Source: Strigamia acuminata
Taxonomy: Eukaryota; Arthropoda; Chilopoda; Geophilomorpha; Linotaeniidae
Length of the DNA stretch: 64,000 nt
NCBI GenBank assembly: GCA_949358305.1
Contig: CASHSZ010000010.1
Location: forward strand, 62,001-126,000
Direction: 5' to 3'
Below, in pieces: positions 34,001 to 44,400 of this stretch (positions within the stretch are counted from its first letter, which is position 1; each line of letters opens with the position of its first letter). The position numbers and the translations under genes are program-made. The notes beneath the pieces were generated by a model. It did no database searches. It saw nothing but the letters and a program-made list of their open reading frames with translations, and was not told where the DNA came from.

Positions 34001-36310
34001 CTCCTTGATTACAGGGTGGTGAGGTATATTGTAGGTTCCTTTCTTCAGAAAACGCTCCTCTTTTGGGACTTCCTCCGCGTGATTTTCGTGAATATACTGC
34101 CACATGGACTCGTCGTAACGTTTTTTGTAATCCTCGTTGGCATCTATTCTTTTGAGTGTGTTGGCCAGTTGGTTCATGGCCAACTCCCAATTGGATTCCA
34201 AGTCGACTTCCTGTCCATTGAATGGCAGCATGACTTCATAACGTCCATCGTCTAGACGCTTCGTAGTTGATTCGAATCGATCGCGAATAAAGTCGGATTC
34301 TTTTTCTCCTGCATTTATTCCGATCGCTTCCAAGTTCCACAGTTTGTCCAATTTTTCTTGGATGTTTAAGTCGCATGTGTTGCAACATGTTGTCAATTCT
34401 TCCTCATCTTCGAATAAATTGGTGTTCCCCGCCGCTCCGGACAAAACCCAACCAAAAATTGTATTTATTAATCCAAGATCTGCGTTTACTTTTTTCTTGC
34501 CGTCCTTAACGACCTTCCACCACACGTCAACTCCTAAAAGCACATCGATTTGAGAAGTCTTAGCTGGTAGGTCTTCAGCAAGTTCAAGGTTTAACTTCTT
34601 CACCTTGTCTATTATTGATGAGTTAAGAATGCCCTGCACTCGTGGCAAATTTTCCACAGAAAGCATTGAAAGTTTCAAATCTTGAGTGTCATTTTTACTC
34701 TGCAGTGTGACATTAAACACATCATAGTCCGTGGCTGCTGGAGACGAGTCGTTGAATCTCTGTGTGGTGGCAGAGACACTGCCGCATTTTTTCAGTTTCA
34801 GTCTTTCAACAAATTCTTTTGTGATGAACGATCGATGGCTTCCCGGATCAATCATCCCTCGAATGCTGTGAGTTCCTCCTGATTTTGTTTTGAGGTCCGC
34901 GGTGAATATCATTAGTTGTAGAGTCGTCGAGATTGCGCATGAAACATGTGTTGTTACTTGTGGCTCCTTCGGCTTCTCCGCAGCGCTCGTTGAATTCTTC
35001 ACCTCGGATTTTTTGCATATTGTGGAATGGTGTCGCCCACCACAATGTTTACAAGAAAATTTGACCTTGCAGTCTCCCACTCTATGCCCAGTTCTGAAAC
35101 AATTAAAACACAGTCGGTTTTTCTTAACTATTTCGATTTTCGCGTTAATTTCGAAATCCTTTTTACAAGCGCCGTTTAAATGTTCATCTTCACAAAAAAT
35201 GCACTTGTTTGTCTTGAAAGGCGTATTCTTGCTTTCAGATTTCGGTTCACTCTTTGTTTTGGCACTAGTAGACTGCTTGGCGTCTTGAGTAGCTGCGCAC
35301 GTGGTCATTGAACCTTTCACTTTCGGTTTCTCCACTTCAGATTTTTCATTCTTGTCTTTTTTCGATTTTTCAGAAACGCTTTCAGTTCGTTCGGCCATCG
35401 CAACTTCATTCACAAAGAAATTGAGCAACGTAACAATGTTCTTATTTTGAATTCCGTGAACCTGGTAAAATCTTAATGCCATTGAAGTTGGAAACTTGCT
35501 AATTATGTCTGGCAATAAGAAGGCTCCGGAAGTCTGAATAGGAATTTTAAGTTGCTCTAAAAGTCTAATAGTCGCAGAAATCTTTGTCAAATTTGTTTTT
35601 ATCGCTTTAGTTGGATATACACTTGAAACAGCTTTTAATTCTCGAATTGATTTTATTAACGCAGTTTGTTGTGCATCCTCATCACCAAAATGTCTTTCGA
35701 GTTCTTCTCTTGCAAGGTCATATGATTCCTCGATCAAGGGAAAAGTTGAGATGAGAATTGCCGCTTCTCCAGTACACATAGTTTGTAAATACTGGAGTTT
35801 TTCAATGTTACTCAGGTCTGGATCCTTGTGTACGGAGGTCTCGAAGTTGCTTTTAAATGTTCTGTACTTCAAAATATCTCCGTCGAATTTTACGGAATCC
35901 AATTTGGGCAGCTTCGAATTTTTTCTAAACGTTGCTGTCGCGTTCAAGGTTGTGTTCTGATTTGAGCTTGTCGACGTATTTAATCTTCCTCCCAAAGTTG
36001 GAAGTGATCGCTTTGAGATTTCGTATCTCGTGCGAAGAAGATCCACTCTTGCTTGCATAGTCTCAAGCTTGTCAATGCATTCTAGATAATAGCCGTGGTC
36101 CGAATATTCCTGTAGATCATTCAGCGCACCGACTATTCTCGTTTCTTTTGGGTTCGCAGTTTGCACCAGCGCTTCCAGTTCTCCTGGATCTGCTGTCTTC
36201 TCCGATATAGACAACAGATGATTCATTGCAGTGACTTGCGACTCCCAACGTTGTTGTAGCACTTCGATTTGATCCTCAGTTAGAAGATCTCTCATTGTAG
36301 GTTCCGCCAT
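31070..36310 (-). CDS. BEL/Pao Gag-Pol polyprotein of element C
   Basis: One frame of 1746 residues from an ATG at 36310. Gag (DUF1759-like) fills 1-365, with zinc knuckles C370/C373/H377/C382, C401/C404/H409/C414 and C420/C423/H427/C432. The protease-like DUF1758 region has D488 in RGMIDPGSHRSF. Reverse transcriptase shows D824 in IADIKQAFLQ and FMDD at 911-914. RNase H has D1087 (FCDAS), E1127, D1159 and D1205. Integrase has the zinc motif H1382/H1387/C1417/C1420 and a catalytic triad D1452, D1515, E1565 (GGAWE). A DUF5641-type tail runs to the end. All catalytic residues I looked for are present and no stop or frameshift occurs. By family knowledge the product builds a particle, copies its RNA to DNA and integrates it. 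The protease triplet is DPG rather than the usual DTG or DSG. Confidence 0.96.
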   Translation of the reverse strand: MAEPTMRDLLTEDQIEVLQQRWESQVTAMNHLLSISEKTADPGELEALVQTANPKETRIVGALNDLQEYSDHGYYLECIDKLETMQARVDLLRTRYEISKRSLPTLGGRLNTSTSSNQNTTLNATATFRKNSKLPKLDSVKFDGDILKYRTFKSNFETSVHKDPDLSNIEKLQYLQTMCTGEAAILISTFPLIEESYDLAREELERHFGDEDAQQTALIKSIRELKAVSSVYPTKAIKTNLTKISATIRLLEQLKIPIQTSGAFLLPDIISKFPTSMALRFYQVHGIQNKNIVTLLNFFVNEVAMAERTESVSEKSKKDKNEKSEVEKPKVKGSMTTCAATQDAKQSTSAKTKSEPKSESKNTPFKTNKCIFCEDEHLNGACKKDFEINAKIEIVKKNRLCFNCFRTGHRVGDCKVKFSCKHCGGRHHSTICKKSEVKNSTSAAEKPKEPQVTTHVSCAISTTLQLMIFTADLKTKSGGTHSIRGMIDPGSHRSFITKEFVERLKLKKCGSVSATTQRFNDSSPAATDYDVFNVTLQSKNDTQDLKLSMLSVENLPRVQGILNSSIIDKVKKLNLELAEDLPAKTSQIDVLLGVDVWWKVVKDGKKKVNADLGLINTIFGWVLSGAAGNTNLFEDEEELTTCCNTCDLNIQEKLDKLWNLEAIGINAGEKESDFIRDRFESTTKRLDDGRYEVMLPFNGQEVDLESNWELAMNQLANTLKRIDANEDYKKRYDESMWQYIHENHAEEVPKEERFLKKGTYNIPHHPVIKEDRDTTKFRVVFNASSSKKGKLSLNDCLFPGPSLNPDLILVIVRFRLYCIPIIADIKQAFLQVMINPTQTNFLRFLWVARDYFKEPYSWQNLWNNLMVLRMIVVPFGVISSPFLLCATIRKQAKQFKETHAKEVDALDDGIFMDDLTSGGDFTADTTSHCEKLKMILDDGKLPLVKWATSSKDVFNNLKKEGFHMRGEEFSDLGIIKMLGILWNTAEDVMMFNIPTIEKIPNTKREVVSLMASIFDPMGLIAPVVLQMKLLVQAIWIRTKNWDEKILDSEKKEVEEWSQDIQKLKELKVQRWLQTYSGQDITLEVFCDASTKAFGCSIFVVNLEGKRTLLLSKCRIAPTKKVTLPRLELTAAVVGVRMTKYLLENFLPGYPVTEVRYYSDSTITLAWINSDKNVWKPYVSNRVQEITSSTKPKQWSHVPTEFNPADLLTRPHNSKTLMNNKLWWFGVDVSKLEKTEIIQEILPEEERKIVVMTIQVKESFIGQFFKRFRNYNKLLRVFSYILRWKNKLLRGEPLSPLELEDNQLKILQFSQKLHFSEEIDDVKNKRELSKHSTLRNFELFIDEDGLLRLRSRLKKSLLTFDEVYPIILHYDSWITRLLIKKVHLELLHGDISETLYHLREQFWIIRGRRTIQTVIRECEICRRGKLARNNPSTGDLPAERVTPAAPFQNTGVDHLGPIYVGSNKKEKKKVYILLFTCMVTRSIHLEVSEDLSVPKFLLAMRRFGARHGYPGKIFSDNSKTFERGSLELQSWGKLIGQKDVKTFLSEKRVLWTFIPPLSPWMGGAWERLVRSVKDKLRKILLRSTVDLETLQTLALEISSVLNSRPLSYVPDSVDGGRILAPENFLTGGMPKYVINKQLSAIKKSDLRKLDIKRRQFIWEFWKIWKKSYLMQLRNFYETKGDKFFKNPKVDQIVLLEKMGTNPYFWPLARIKEIFPGEDGQIRVIKVVLPDGRELKRSVKHVRALELE

Positions 36311-36387
36311 TTTCTCTGTCCTCTCTCACAAAAAATTCGGCTGTGAAATTTGGAAAGAACAGATAAAAACGGGCATGACAATTCAAC

Positions 36388-36523
36388 TTTGTTTTAATTT
36401 TTAAGAGAATAAACCTTTTTATTTTATCCCCCAAAAATATCTCAACATTCACGGTTTTTGTTTTAACTTTAAAGAGAATAAACTTTTTAATTTTATCCCC
36501 CAAAAAGCACTCAATTTTCACGG
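36388..36523 (-). repeat. Tandem duplication in the element C leader, 69-bp period
   Basis: Two imperfect copies (about 36388-36455 and 36457-36523), each with GTTTTAA, AAGAGAATAAAC, TTTTATCCCCCAAAAA and CACGG in order. Leader repeats like these can be regulatory or packaging signals; no function is shown here. Confidence 0.85.
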
Positions 36524-36639
36524 TCCTTGGTGACACGTGAGAATTTTAGAATATCAAATGTTTGGCCAATCGAGGATGACCAAAAATTTGAGCGGTTTTG
36601 TGTACGTAAATAAAACGTGACACAATTACCCTGCACAGT

Positions 36640-36740
36640 TTGAAAATAATTGACGGTTTGTTTTGCAACAAAGCACGCCAATAAACTCTTTCGAAAACAA
36701 TTGACGGTTCGTTTTGCAACAAAACACGCCAATAACTCCT
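36640..36740 (-). repeat. Tandem duplication in the element C leader, 51-bp period
   Basis: Two copies (36640-36690 and 36691-36740) share AATTGACGGTT, GTTTTGCAACAAA and CACGCCAATAA. They differ at a handful of positions. Confidence 0.85.
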
Positions 36741-37269
36741 AACATTAAATTTAGATTCTACTGACAGCTCAATCAACTTGAAACTAGTCAGTTCTACTCG
36801 AAATAAATCTAATCTCCCCCGCTTATGGCGGTTATAGTGGAGAACTAAGCATGCAATGAAAAAACACTTCAAAAGTTGTAAAATAGACACTTTATCGAAA
36901 TTTTCCCGAAAACCAACAAATGCAACTACCAAAATCCCATAAAGACACTTGATACTGTTCCCCTTAATAACCAAAATCTCCAAAATTTCAATTTCAAAAG
37001 GCAAAACACTGTAAAATGCAATTATTCCAGGGGCGAATCCGCTTTCCAACACGACGCGTTGTGTTATCCAGTGTTGTGACCTTGAACTCCAACTGCATGC
37101 ACACTTTTGTTCGTTTTCGCCGCCAAAGCAGTCTCCGTCGTAACTTCTATCACGTTGAACGTTGACTCTTGACATGGGTGACGAAACACGAACGTATTGT
37201 TCCTCCGTCGCACCAAACACTTTTTCAAACGTATTGATGATGCACTGGAAAAACTCACGAATTGCAGAC

Positions 37270-37291
37270 GGAATCCTGGTCACGGCTACCA
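37270..37291 (-). other. Element C primer-binding site (tRNA-His-like)
   Basis: In element sense, beginning 16 bases after the LTR end, TGGTAGCCGTGACCAGGAT appears. Apart from one extra A after TGGT and a G/A-type difference it matches the complement of a tRNA-His 3' end. This is the longest such match of the five elements. Confidence 0.65.
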
Positions 37292-37306
37292 AATGCTTCG
37301 TATCTG

Positions 37307-38868
37307 TGTTGCAGGTCAACAAGACAGATAGAAAGGAATGGCGATGCGTATCCAAATTCAAGACACTTGAGCTCGCCCAAGGTCGTATGGCGTGGCTAGT
37401 ACGAAAATCGCACTGGAGAGCAATAAATCCGCAACAAATGGCATTGTTGTACCGCTGGAACAATGTGGAGAACACCTGCACCAAGTATCCAATAGGTGGC
37501 GGAAACATAAGTTGGCCTGAGAATTTTTAAACTACTCACTACACATTGAATGTGTTTGAAAATAAACCTAAAACAAGAGCTAATAAAACACAACACATTT
37601 ATTCAAAGGTTGGTTAATAACTGAAGAAATTACAGCAATTAGATTGGTTCTTAGAGAACCGCACATGCGCAGTACCGAATATGGCACGCGCCAGGCCGAT
37701 AGCGGCGAAATACAGATACACGAAAGATTCCGTTACCATGGTAACGGAGGAAACAAGATCACGGCAAAGTTGGCATTTGCTTAAAAATGCACTAAAAATA
37801 CATTGAAATACATTGAAATGACCACAAGAATGCGGTGAACAAAAAAGCTAATCACAACAATGTCAAAAAACACGTTAAACAATGAGATATTAGCAATAAA
37901 CCGATCTCGGAAAGAAAGGATTGACGATAGCCAATCACAGGCCAGGAAAATTACATAACGATCACATTTGAATTTCGATCGGTACAAAAGCACAAAATTA
38001 TCAAAGAATACATACTGAATAATAACGCAATGTAATAGTAAATGCAAATTATGTGATATAAAATACAAAAATAACGGTTACATTGTGTAATCGTCGCTTG
38101 GGACAAACATGGCGACCGGCGAACATAACAAAGGTGTTGGATCAAACATGGCGTCCGGCGAACGTAACATCGGCGGCAAAATCACACGTAAAATGAATGT
38201 AAAAACACTAAATGTAAATAATCAATAAAGTATCGATTAAATAACAAGAATAATTATCAATTCTCTTCACAAAACATCGGAATAAAATACACAGATTGAA
38301 TAAATACGAATTTATCGGCCAAACGAACATTCCCGGCTGCTCTTTTATGGCAGATGGAAACGAACGTTCAAACCAAACAAACGGAACTTCCAAAGCAGTT
38401 TTGATGCATCTAGATAGAAAGAGCATGCTTGAATTAGTCTAAACGAATGCTTAATAAAATTCCAAGGGATTTGAAAAGTACTAAACAAAAGGTTAGAAGA
38501 CGGAACCGTAACTTTACGGGAAACAGAAAAATGACGTCACTAGCATCGCAAATGTATACCAGGGAACGAAATATGCACCAAAACAGTTCGGAATCAACAC
38601 AAACTCTCTTAAAACAAGTGAATAAGTCAATAAATGCACGGAATAAGATATTTGAAATAAATACAAAGCATAAACACTACTAAATATTGAAAAGTATGAA
38701 TAAAAATCAAGTCAAAACACTTATATAAGCAATAAAAATCTGAAAAGTGAAAAAATACCAATTAGGCAAAGGAAATAAAAACACTTAAAGATTTTAATCA
38801 ACTCAAAGTAAATGGTAATAAATAATGACAATAAAATAGCACAACAATATCTACGCTGTCTTGCAACA
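37307..38868 (-). repeat. Element C 5' LTR
   Basis: A 1562-bp copy of 29448-31009 with no difference that I noticed. Its outer end is followed by the GTGC duplication and satellite. Confidence 0.95.
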
Positions 38869-39849
38869 GTGCTAAGTCAACTGTGATGAGATCAAAAGTC
38901 TATTCTCCCAAATCATTGGTTGGATGTTTCTAAAACTTACATTGGAGCCTTCTACTAAGGTTTAAACACTATTTCTGAACATTCAGAGACATTGGTCTTG
39001 TGGTGTTTGTGCTAAGTCAACTGTGATGAGATCAAAAGTCTATTCTCCTAAATCAATGGTTGAATGTTTCTAAAACTTACATTGGAGCCTTCTACTAAGG
39101 TTTAAACACTATTTCTGAACATTCAGAGACATTGGACTTGTGGTGTTTCTGCTAAGTCAACTGTGATGAGATCAAAAGTCTATTCTCCCAAATCATTGGT
39201 TGGATGTTTCTAAAACTTACATTGGAGCCTTCTACTAAGGTTTAAACACTATTTCTGAACATTCAGAGACATTGGACTTGTGGTGTTTCTGCTAAGTCAA
39301 CTGTGATGAGATCAAAAGTCTATTCTCCCAAATCATTGGTTGGATGTTTTTAAAACTTACATTGGAGCCTTCTACTAAGGTTTAAACACTATTTCTGAAC
39401 ATTCAGAGACATTGGTCTTGTGGTGTTTGTGCTAAGTCAACTGTGATGAGATCAAAAGTCTATTCTCCCAAATCATTGGTTGGATGTTTCTAAAACTTAC
39501 ATTGGAGCCTTCTACTAAGGTTTAAACACTATTTCTGAACATTCAGAGACATTGGTCTTGTGGTGTTTGTGCTAAGTCAACTGTGATTAGATCAAAAGTC
39601 TATTCTCCCAAATCATTGGTTGGATGTCTCTAAAACTTACATTGGAGCCTTCTACTAAGGTTTAAACACTATTTCTGAACATTCAGAGACATTGGTCTTG
39701 TGGTGTTTGTGCTAAGTCAACTGTGATGAGATCAAAAGTCTATTCTCCCAAATCATTGGTTGGATGTTTCTAAAATTTACATTGGAGCCTTCTACTAAGG
39801 TTTAAACACTATTTCTGAACATTCAGAGACATTGGTCTTGTGGTGTTTG
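38869..39849 (+). repeat. 140-bp satellite, segment 4 (forward)
   Basis: Seven monomers between elements C and D, in the forward orientation. They include TTTCTG and TGATTAGATC variants. This segment ends at monomer position 99 (GGTGTTTG), where element D begins. No genes. Confidence 0.97.
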
Positions 39850-41403
39850 TGTAGCAAACAACCTTGGCTCTCACAAGGAATACTGGCGAATTGGTCTGTA
39901 AACTCTGGAGACCGCCCGAGACTGTATAGTGGTTGATGAAACAAGTTGACCTCTCAGCCCAAACTCTAGGCCTAACTGCATCATGAGAAATCAGGCCTAA
40001 CTGCATTCAGTTGAAAATGATAAAGGAAGCTCTCTGGATACTGGGGAAAACCTTGTGCCTCCAGTGAGGAGGAGAGCATGCAAAGCTTTCTACTCACTCA
40101 TTTGCATATTTCCCTGAGTAGGAAATAAGATCAGAAAAGAATGTTCAAAGCAGGAGTGAAAACACATCAACTTTTTAATCTTAACAACAAGTAACAACTG
40201 ATTGCTTCTTTAGCAACCACACAACAACTGGTCACCTGCTTACAATAAATATCAGTGACCAAACAATACAGATTTGCATAATAACAATAGTGCCAACAAG
40301 GTTTCCGTATTCCTACAACAGATGTCAAACTTAACATAAGTAAAGGCAAAACTTAACCTAACACCTTGATAACATTATGACCTGTGCAAACAGCACTTCA
40401 CTTAAACTTAACAGATAATTCAAAGGCTAAAACTAACATTAATTACACTCAAAACACAATGCTTAGCCCAAACCCAATCACCACCAACAGAGGGCGCAAC
40501 GTGTCACAGTTTTAACCCCTTTACAACCATGCAATAACAAAGGTAAAGGCTTAGATTAATAACTCTTAATATTGGTAATTTATACAAACAATAACTAGTA
40601 TATATTCCCTATGTCCAGGTTTCATTAAAACCCCAAACTAAATAATAACAGGGCACCAGTGCAGCACCAAATCCAAGATGGCGACCATGCAACTGCTAAA
40701 ATGACGTGAATGGAGCCAAACAAGGTCGCAAGCGACTCACAGGCCTTCTCAACGATGGATCTGCGTCCTAGAACGGTCAGTACAACTTTCCCAGTGCTTG
40801 GACATTGAAACCCGACCAATTCAACTCATTTGCAGGACCCACACGACCACGAGAGGCGTCGCAAGGCGTGCGCTCACGCCCGACGCTCCCGAACGCTCAC
40901 AAACGATGTCCAACGTTCATCCAGCGACCCAGGACACCTGGGGAGTTCCTTAAACACCAATACAAGTTAGTATAAATTAAATCACAAGCAAAACAAGCAC
41001 TAAAACTGCAATTGTGCTTATTTCAGGTTCTTCCCGTCTCCCAGTTCACTTGCGCTATGGCGGCCATCTTGCCGGTGCACGACTATCTCCCTCGCAAGTG
41101 AACTGGAAACGGGAGAGAACTTACAAATACTAGAAACAACACCTAAAAGTGAAAAAGACACATAAAACAATTACAAAAGACTAAAAACACAACTTTCAAA
41201 CATTCCAGGTGTGGCAGGCGAAGTGGCAACCCCCTTGAACTTCCAGGATCGTGTCAACAAAGCAGCAAACCAACTGGACATGTCAGATATGTGTTAAAAA
41301 TCTATTCAAACTTGACAACAAAATTAAAAAAGCCTTTTCTTCCTTTCAGAAGATAAACAACGTGAAATCTCCAGATCTTTTTGTTGCGTTCTTGCTCGCA
41401 ACA
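39850..41403 (-). repeat. Element D 3' LTR
   Basis: A 1554-bp LTR; in element sense it starts TGTTGCGAGCAAGAACGC and ends GTTTGCTACA. The minus strand has a variant poly(A) signal ATTAAA at 40174-40179 and the GTGAGTAG box at 40090-40097. Confidence 0.94.
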
Positions 41404-41455
41404 TCGCTGCCAGCCGAAAAAGAAGCAGACAGCCGGCTCAAACAAATCGACCACG
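41404..41455 (-). other. Element D 3' junction: pyrimidine tract and GCTGGCA box
   Basis: In coding sense the bases before the LTR read GCTTCTTTTTCGGCTGGCA and then GCGA. This is the D version of the pyrimidine-GCCGGCAA block, with one C-to-T change in the GCCGGC core. Confidence 0.55.
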
Positions 41456-44400
41456 CTAATCCAGCTCCAAGGCCCTCACGTGTTTGACCGAGCGGCGGTA
41501 TTCCTTTCCATTGGCTGTAACTACTCTCACGACGCGCACAAACCCATCTTCGCCGGGTAGGACCTCGATGACCCGTGCCAGCGGCCAGAAGTACGGATTG
41601 CAGCCGACCTTTTCCAGCAATACTATCTGGTTGACCTCCGGATTCTTGAAACGTGAGTCGCCCTTAACTTCATGAAAATTTCTTAGTTGTTTCAGGTAAC
41701 TCTCGCGCCAAATCCGCCAGAACTCCCAAATGAAAAGTCGTCTCTTTCTATCCAATCGCCGTAGGTCTTTTTTCTGTATCGCGTGCAGCGGACGGTTGAT
41801 TACCCACTTGGGCATTCCTCCAGTGAGGAAATTCTCAGGGCTGAGAATTCTCCCGCCGTCAACCTCCTCATGCACGTAGGACAGTGGCCTTGAGTTAAGC
41901 ACGGAACCTATCTCGGCGGCTAGCGTCTGTAGCGTCTCCAAATCTACGGTCCTGCGCAGCAGCATCTTACGCAATTTATCTTTCACCGACCGCACAAGCC
42001 TCTCCCAGGCTCCTCCGGCCCATGGTGACAATGGTGGAATGAACGACCAAACCACTCGCTTCTCCGAAAGGAACGTCCGGATCCCATCCTTGGTCAGCAA
42101 TTTACCCCACGACTGTATCTCCTGGCTTCCTCGCTCGAAAGTTTTGGAGTTATCGGAGAACACTTTCGCCGGATACCCAAATCTTGCGCCGAAACGACGG
42201 AAGGCCAGAAGAAACTTTTCCACTGAAAGATTCTCGGAAACTTCCAAATGTATCGCTCGCGTTACTAGGCAAGTAAATAATAGAATATAGACTTTCCTTC
42301 CTTTCTCCTTATGCCTGACTGTGAGAGGACCGAGGTGGTCAATTCCTGTATGCTGGAACGGGGCTGCCGGCGTGACGCGCTCCATCGGCGGGTCACCAGT
42401 GGATGGGTTATTGCGGTCCAACCGTTCTCGTTTGCAGACCAAGCAACTCCGGATCACAGCCTTGACCGTTCGGCGTCCTCTTACAATCCAATACTTGTCT
42501 CTCAACCGATAAAACGTCTCACTCAGCTCACCATGCAGGAGCTGCAAGTGAACCTTCTTGATGATTAGCCTTGTTACCCAACTATCCGGGTGTAACAAGA
42601 TGGGAAACGTCTCGTCGAAGGGAAGCTCTGACTTCCCTAGACGGCTCCTTAGTCGTAGTAAATCTCTCTCATCCAGAAATATGTCGAAATTTTTCAGGAT
42701 GGAGCCCTTTGCCACCTTCTCCTTCACCATCGCGGCTTGTCTTTCGTCTGGAAAACTCAAGACCTGAGCCAAGCGGATGACTCTTTCCTCGGCAACTTCT
42801 ATCTCGAGAACCTCGAGGTCCCTCCCGCGGGCGGAAAAAGGAAGCCAGCGCCGCATGAATGCGAAAACTCGTACGAGGCGATTAAAACTGCTAAACCGCT
42901 TGAAAACCTCGCATATATGCGCTTCTCCATCTGACGCAACTAAAGCTACCTTTTCCTTCTTTGCCTCTTCCATTGGGAGGTCAACGTCTTCGGGTTCGTC
43001 CACGAGGTCTTCCAACTGACCAGGCCCGTCCCACCAGAGACGGTTGGCCAAAAGGCTCTTTGCCTCGCATGGGCGTGTCAATACGTCCGCCGGATTTCGA
43101 TCCGTCGGGACGTATGCCCACTGACTCGGACTTGACTTCTCAAGAACTTCTGCCACTCTGTTGGAGACATATGGCTTCCACCTGTTCTTATTAGACTTCA
43201 ACCACCCGAGCGCGACCATTGAGTCCGAGTAATACCTTATCTTCCCAATCGGATAACCCGGTAAGAAATCTTCTAAGATGTACTCCACCATCCGGACTCC
43301 AACAACCGTTGCTGTCAACTCAAGGCGAGGTAAAGTCAACTTAGTGGTGGGGGCAATTCTGCTTTTGCTCAAGAGCAGTTGGGTTGCGCCTGACGCAGCT
43401 CGAACGTAGATTGCGCACCCGTACGCCTGTGGACTTGCGTCGCAAAAAACGTCAATGTCCATCTCTTGGCCCGAGTACGTCCCCATCCAACGCTTCACCC
43501 GGGCTTCGGTGAGGCGCTGAAGATCGGCGTACCATTTGGCCACTATCTCTCGGTTCTCTTCTGAGATAATGTCGTCCCATCTGATGTCGTGACCCCACAT
43601 ACTCTGCAAGAGTATCTTCATCCTCAAAATGACTGGAGCTATCAACCCCAAGGGGTCGAAGACTGATGCCAATAATGACAGAATGCCCCTCCTGGACCGG
43701 GGGATCTCAACACCGGTGGGGATCCTGAACATAAGCGTGTCGTCTTGGACACTCCAAAGGATGCCCAGCATTTTGACAATGCCTAAATCTTCAAACTTGT
43801 CTGCACGCATGTGGAAATCTTTGTCTTTGAGTGCGTCAAAGACCTCTGCCTTTGATGTTGCCCACTTGACGAGAGGCAGCTTTCCCTCGTCAAGGATTCT
43901 GCGTAGATTGACACAGTGTTTTACTGTCTCTTTGGTTCCATCGGCACCGGACGTCAAGTCGTCCATGTAGATGCCCTTGTCTAGGGCATCTGCCTCTTTG
44001 GGGAAAAGCACCAAATACAATCGCCCTTGCGCGCGGATCACAGCGCACAACAAGAATGGCGACGAATTCACCCCGAATGGTACGACTATCATTCTTAAAA
44101 CGACCAGATGATCCCACAAATTCTGCCAAGAATATCCTTCTTGGAAGTATTCTTCTGAAACCCAAAGGAATCGCAAAAAATCGCAATGGTCCGGATTAAT
44201 CAGCACTTGCAGGAAAGCCTGCTTAATGTCTGCTATCGCCACTACACAGAAAAGGCGAAAACGGATCATAACTGGGACAATATCCGGATTTAAAGAGGGG
44301 CCAGGATACAGGCAGTCGTTCAGCGAAGGTAGCCCCTTCTTCGCCGACGACGCGTTGAAAACGACACGGAACTTGGTCGTTTCCCGGTCCTCCTTGATCA

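Larger units (their letters stand above)
36311..37306 (-). other. Element C 5' leader
   Basis: About 1 kb between the gag ATG and the 5' LTR. It contains the primer site and two tandem duplications. An open frame spanning this leader and part of the LTR (36546-37508) has no recognisable domain and is not conserved in the other elements. A splice-acceptor-like TTTCCAAATTTCACAG lies about 35 bases before the ATG on the minus strand. Confidence 0.7.
29448..38868 (-). mobile_element. Element C: apparently intact autonomous BEL/Pao retrotransposon
   Basis: A 9.4-kb element with 1562-bp LTRs (29448-31009 and 37307-38868), TG and CA ends, and a GTGC duplication (29444-29447 and 38869-38872). Excision restores TTTGTGCTAAGTCAAC of the satellite. 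It encodes a complete Gag-Pol on the minus strand in one frame. It is the only element here with an unbroken polyprotein, and so the best candidate source of reverse transcriptase and integrase for A and B. Confidence 0.96.

Noticed and set aside
31070-36310. Plus-strand open frames antisense to the Pol genes of C, D and E
   Set aside because: They are short, lie wholly opposite conserved coding sequence and show no family similarity.
36546-37508. 320-codon open frame at the 5' end of element C
   Set aside because: It spans leader and LTR, includes the translated 51-bp duplication, and has no homologue in the other elements.
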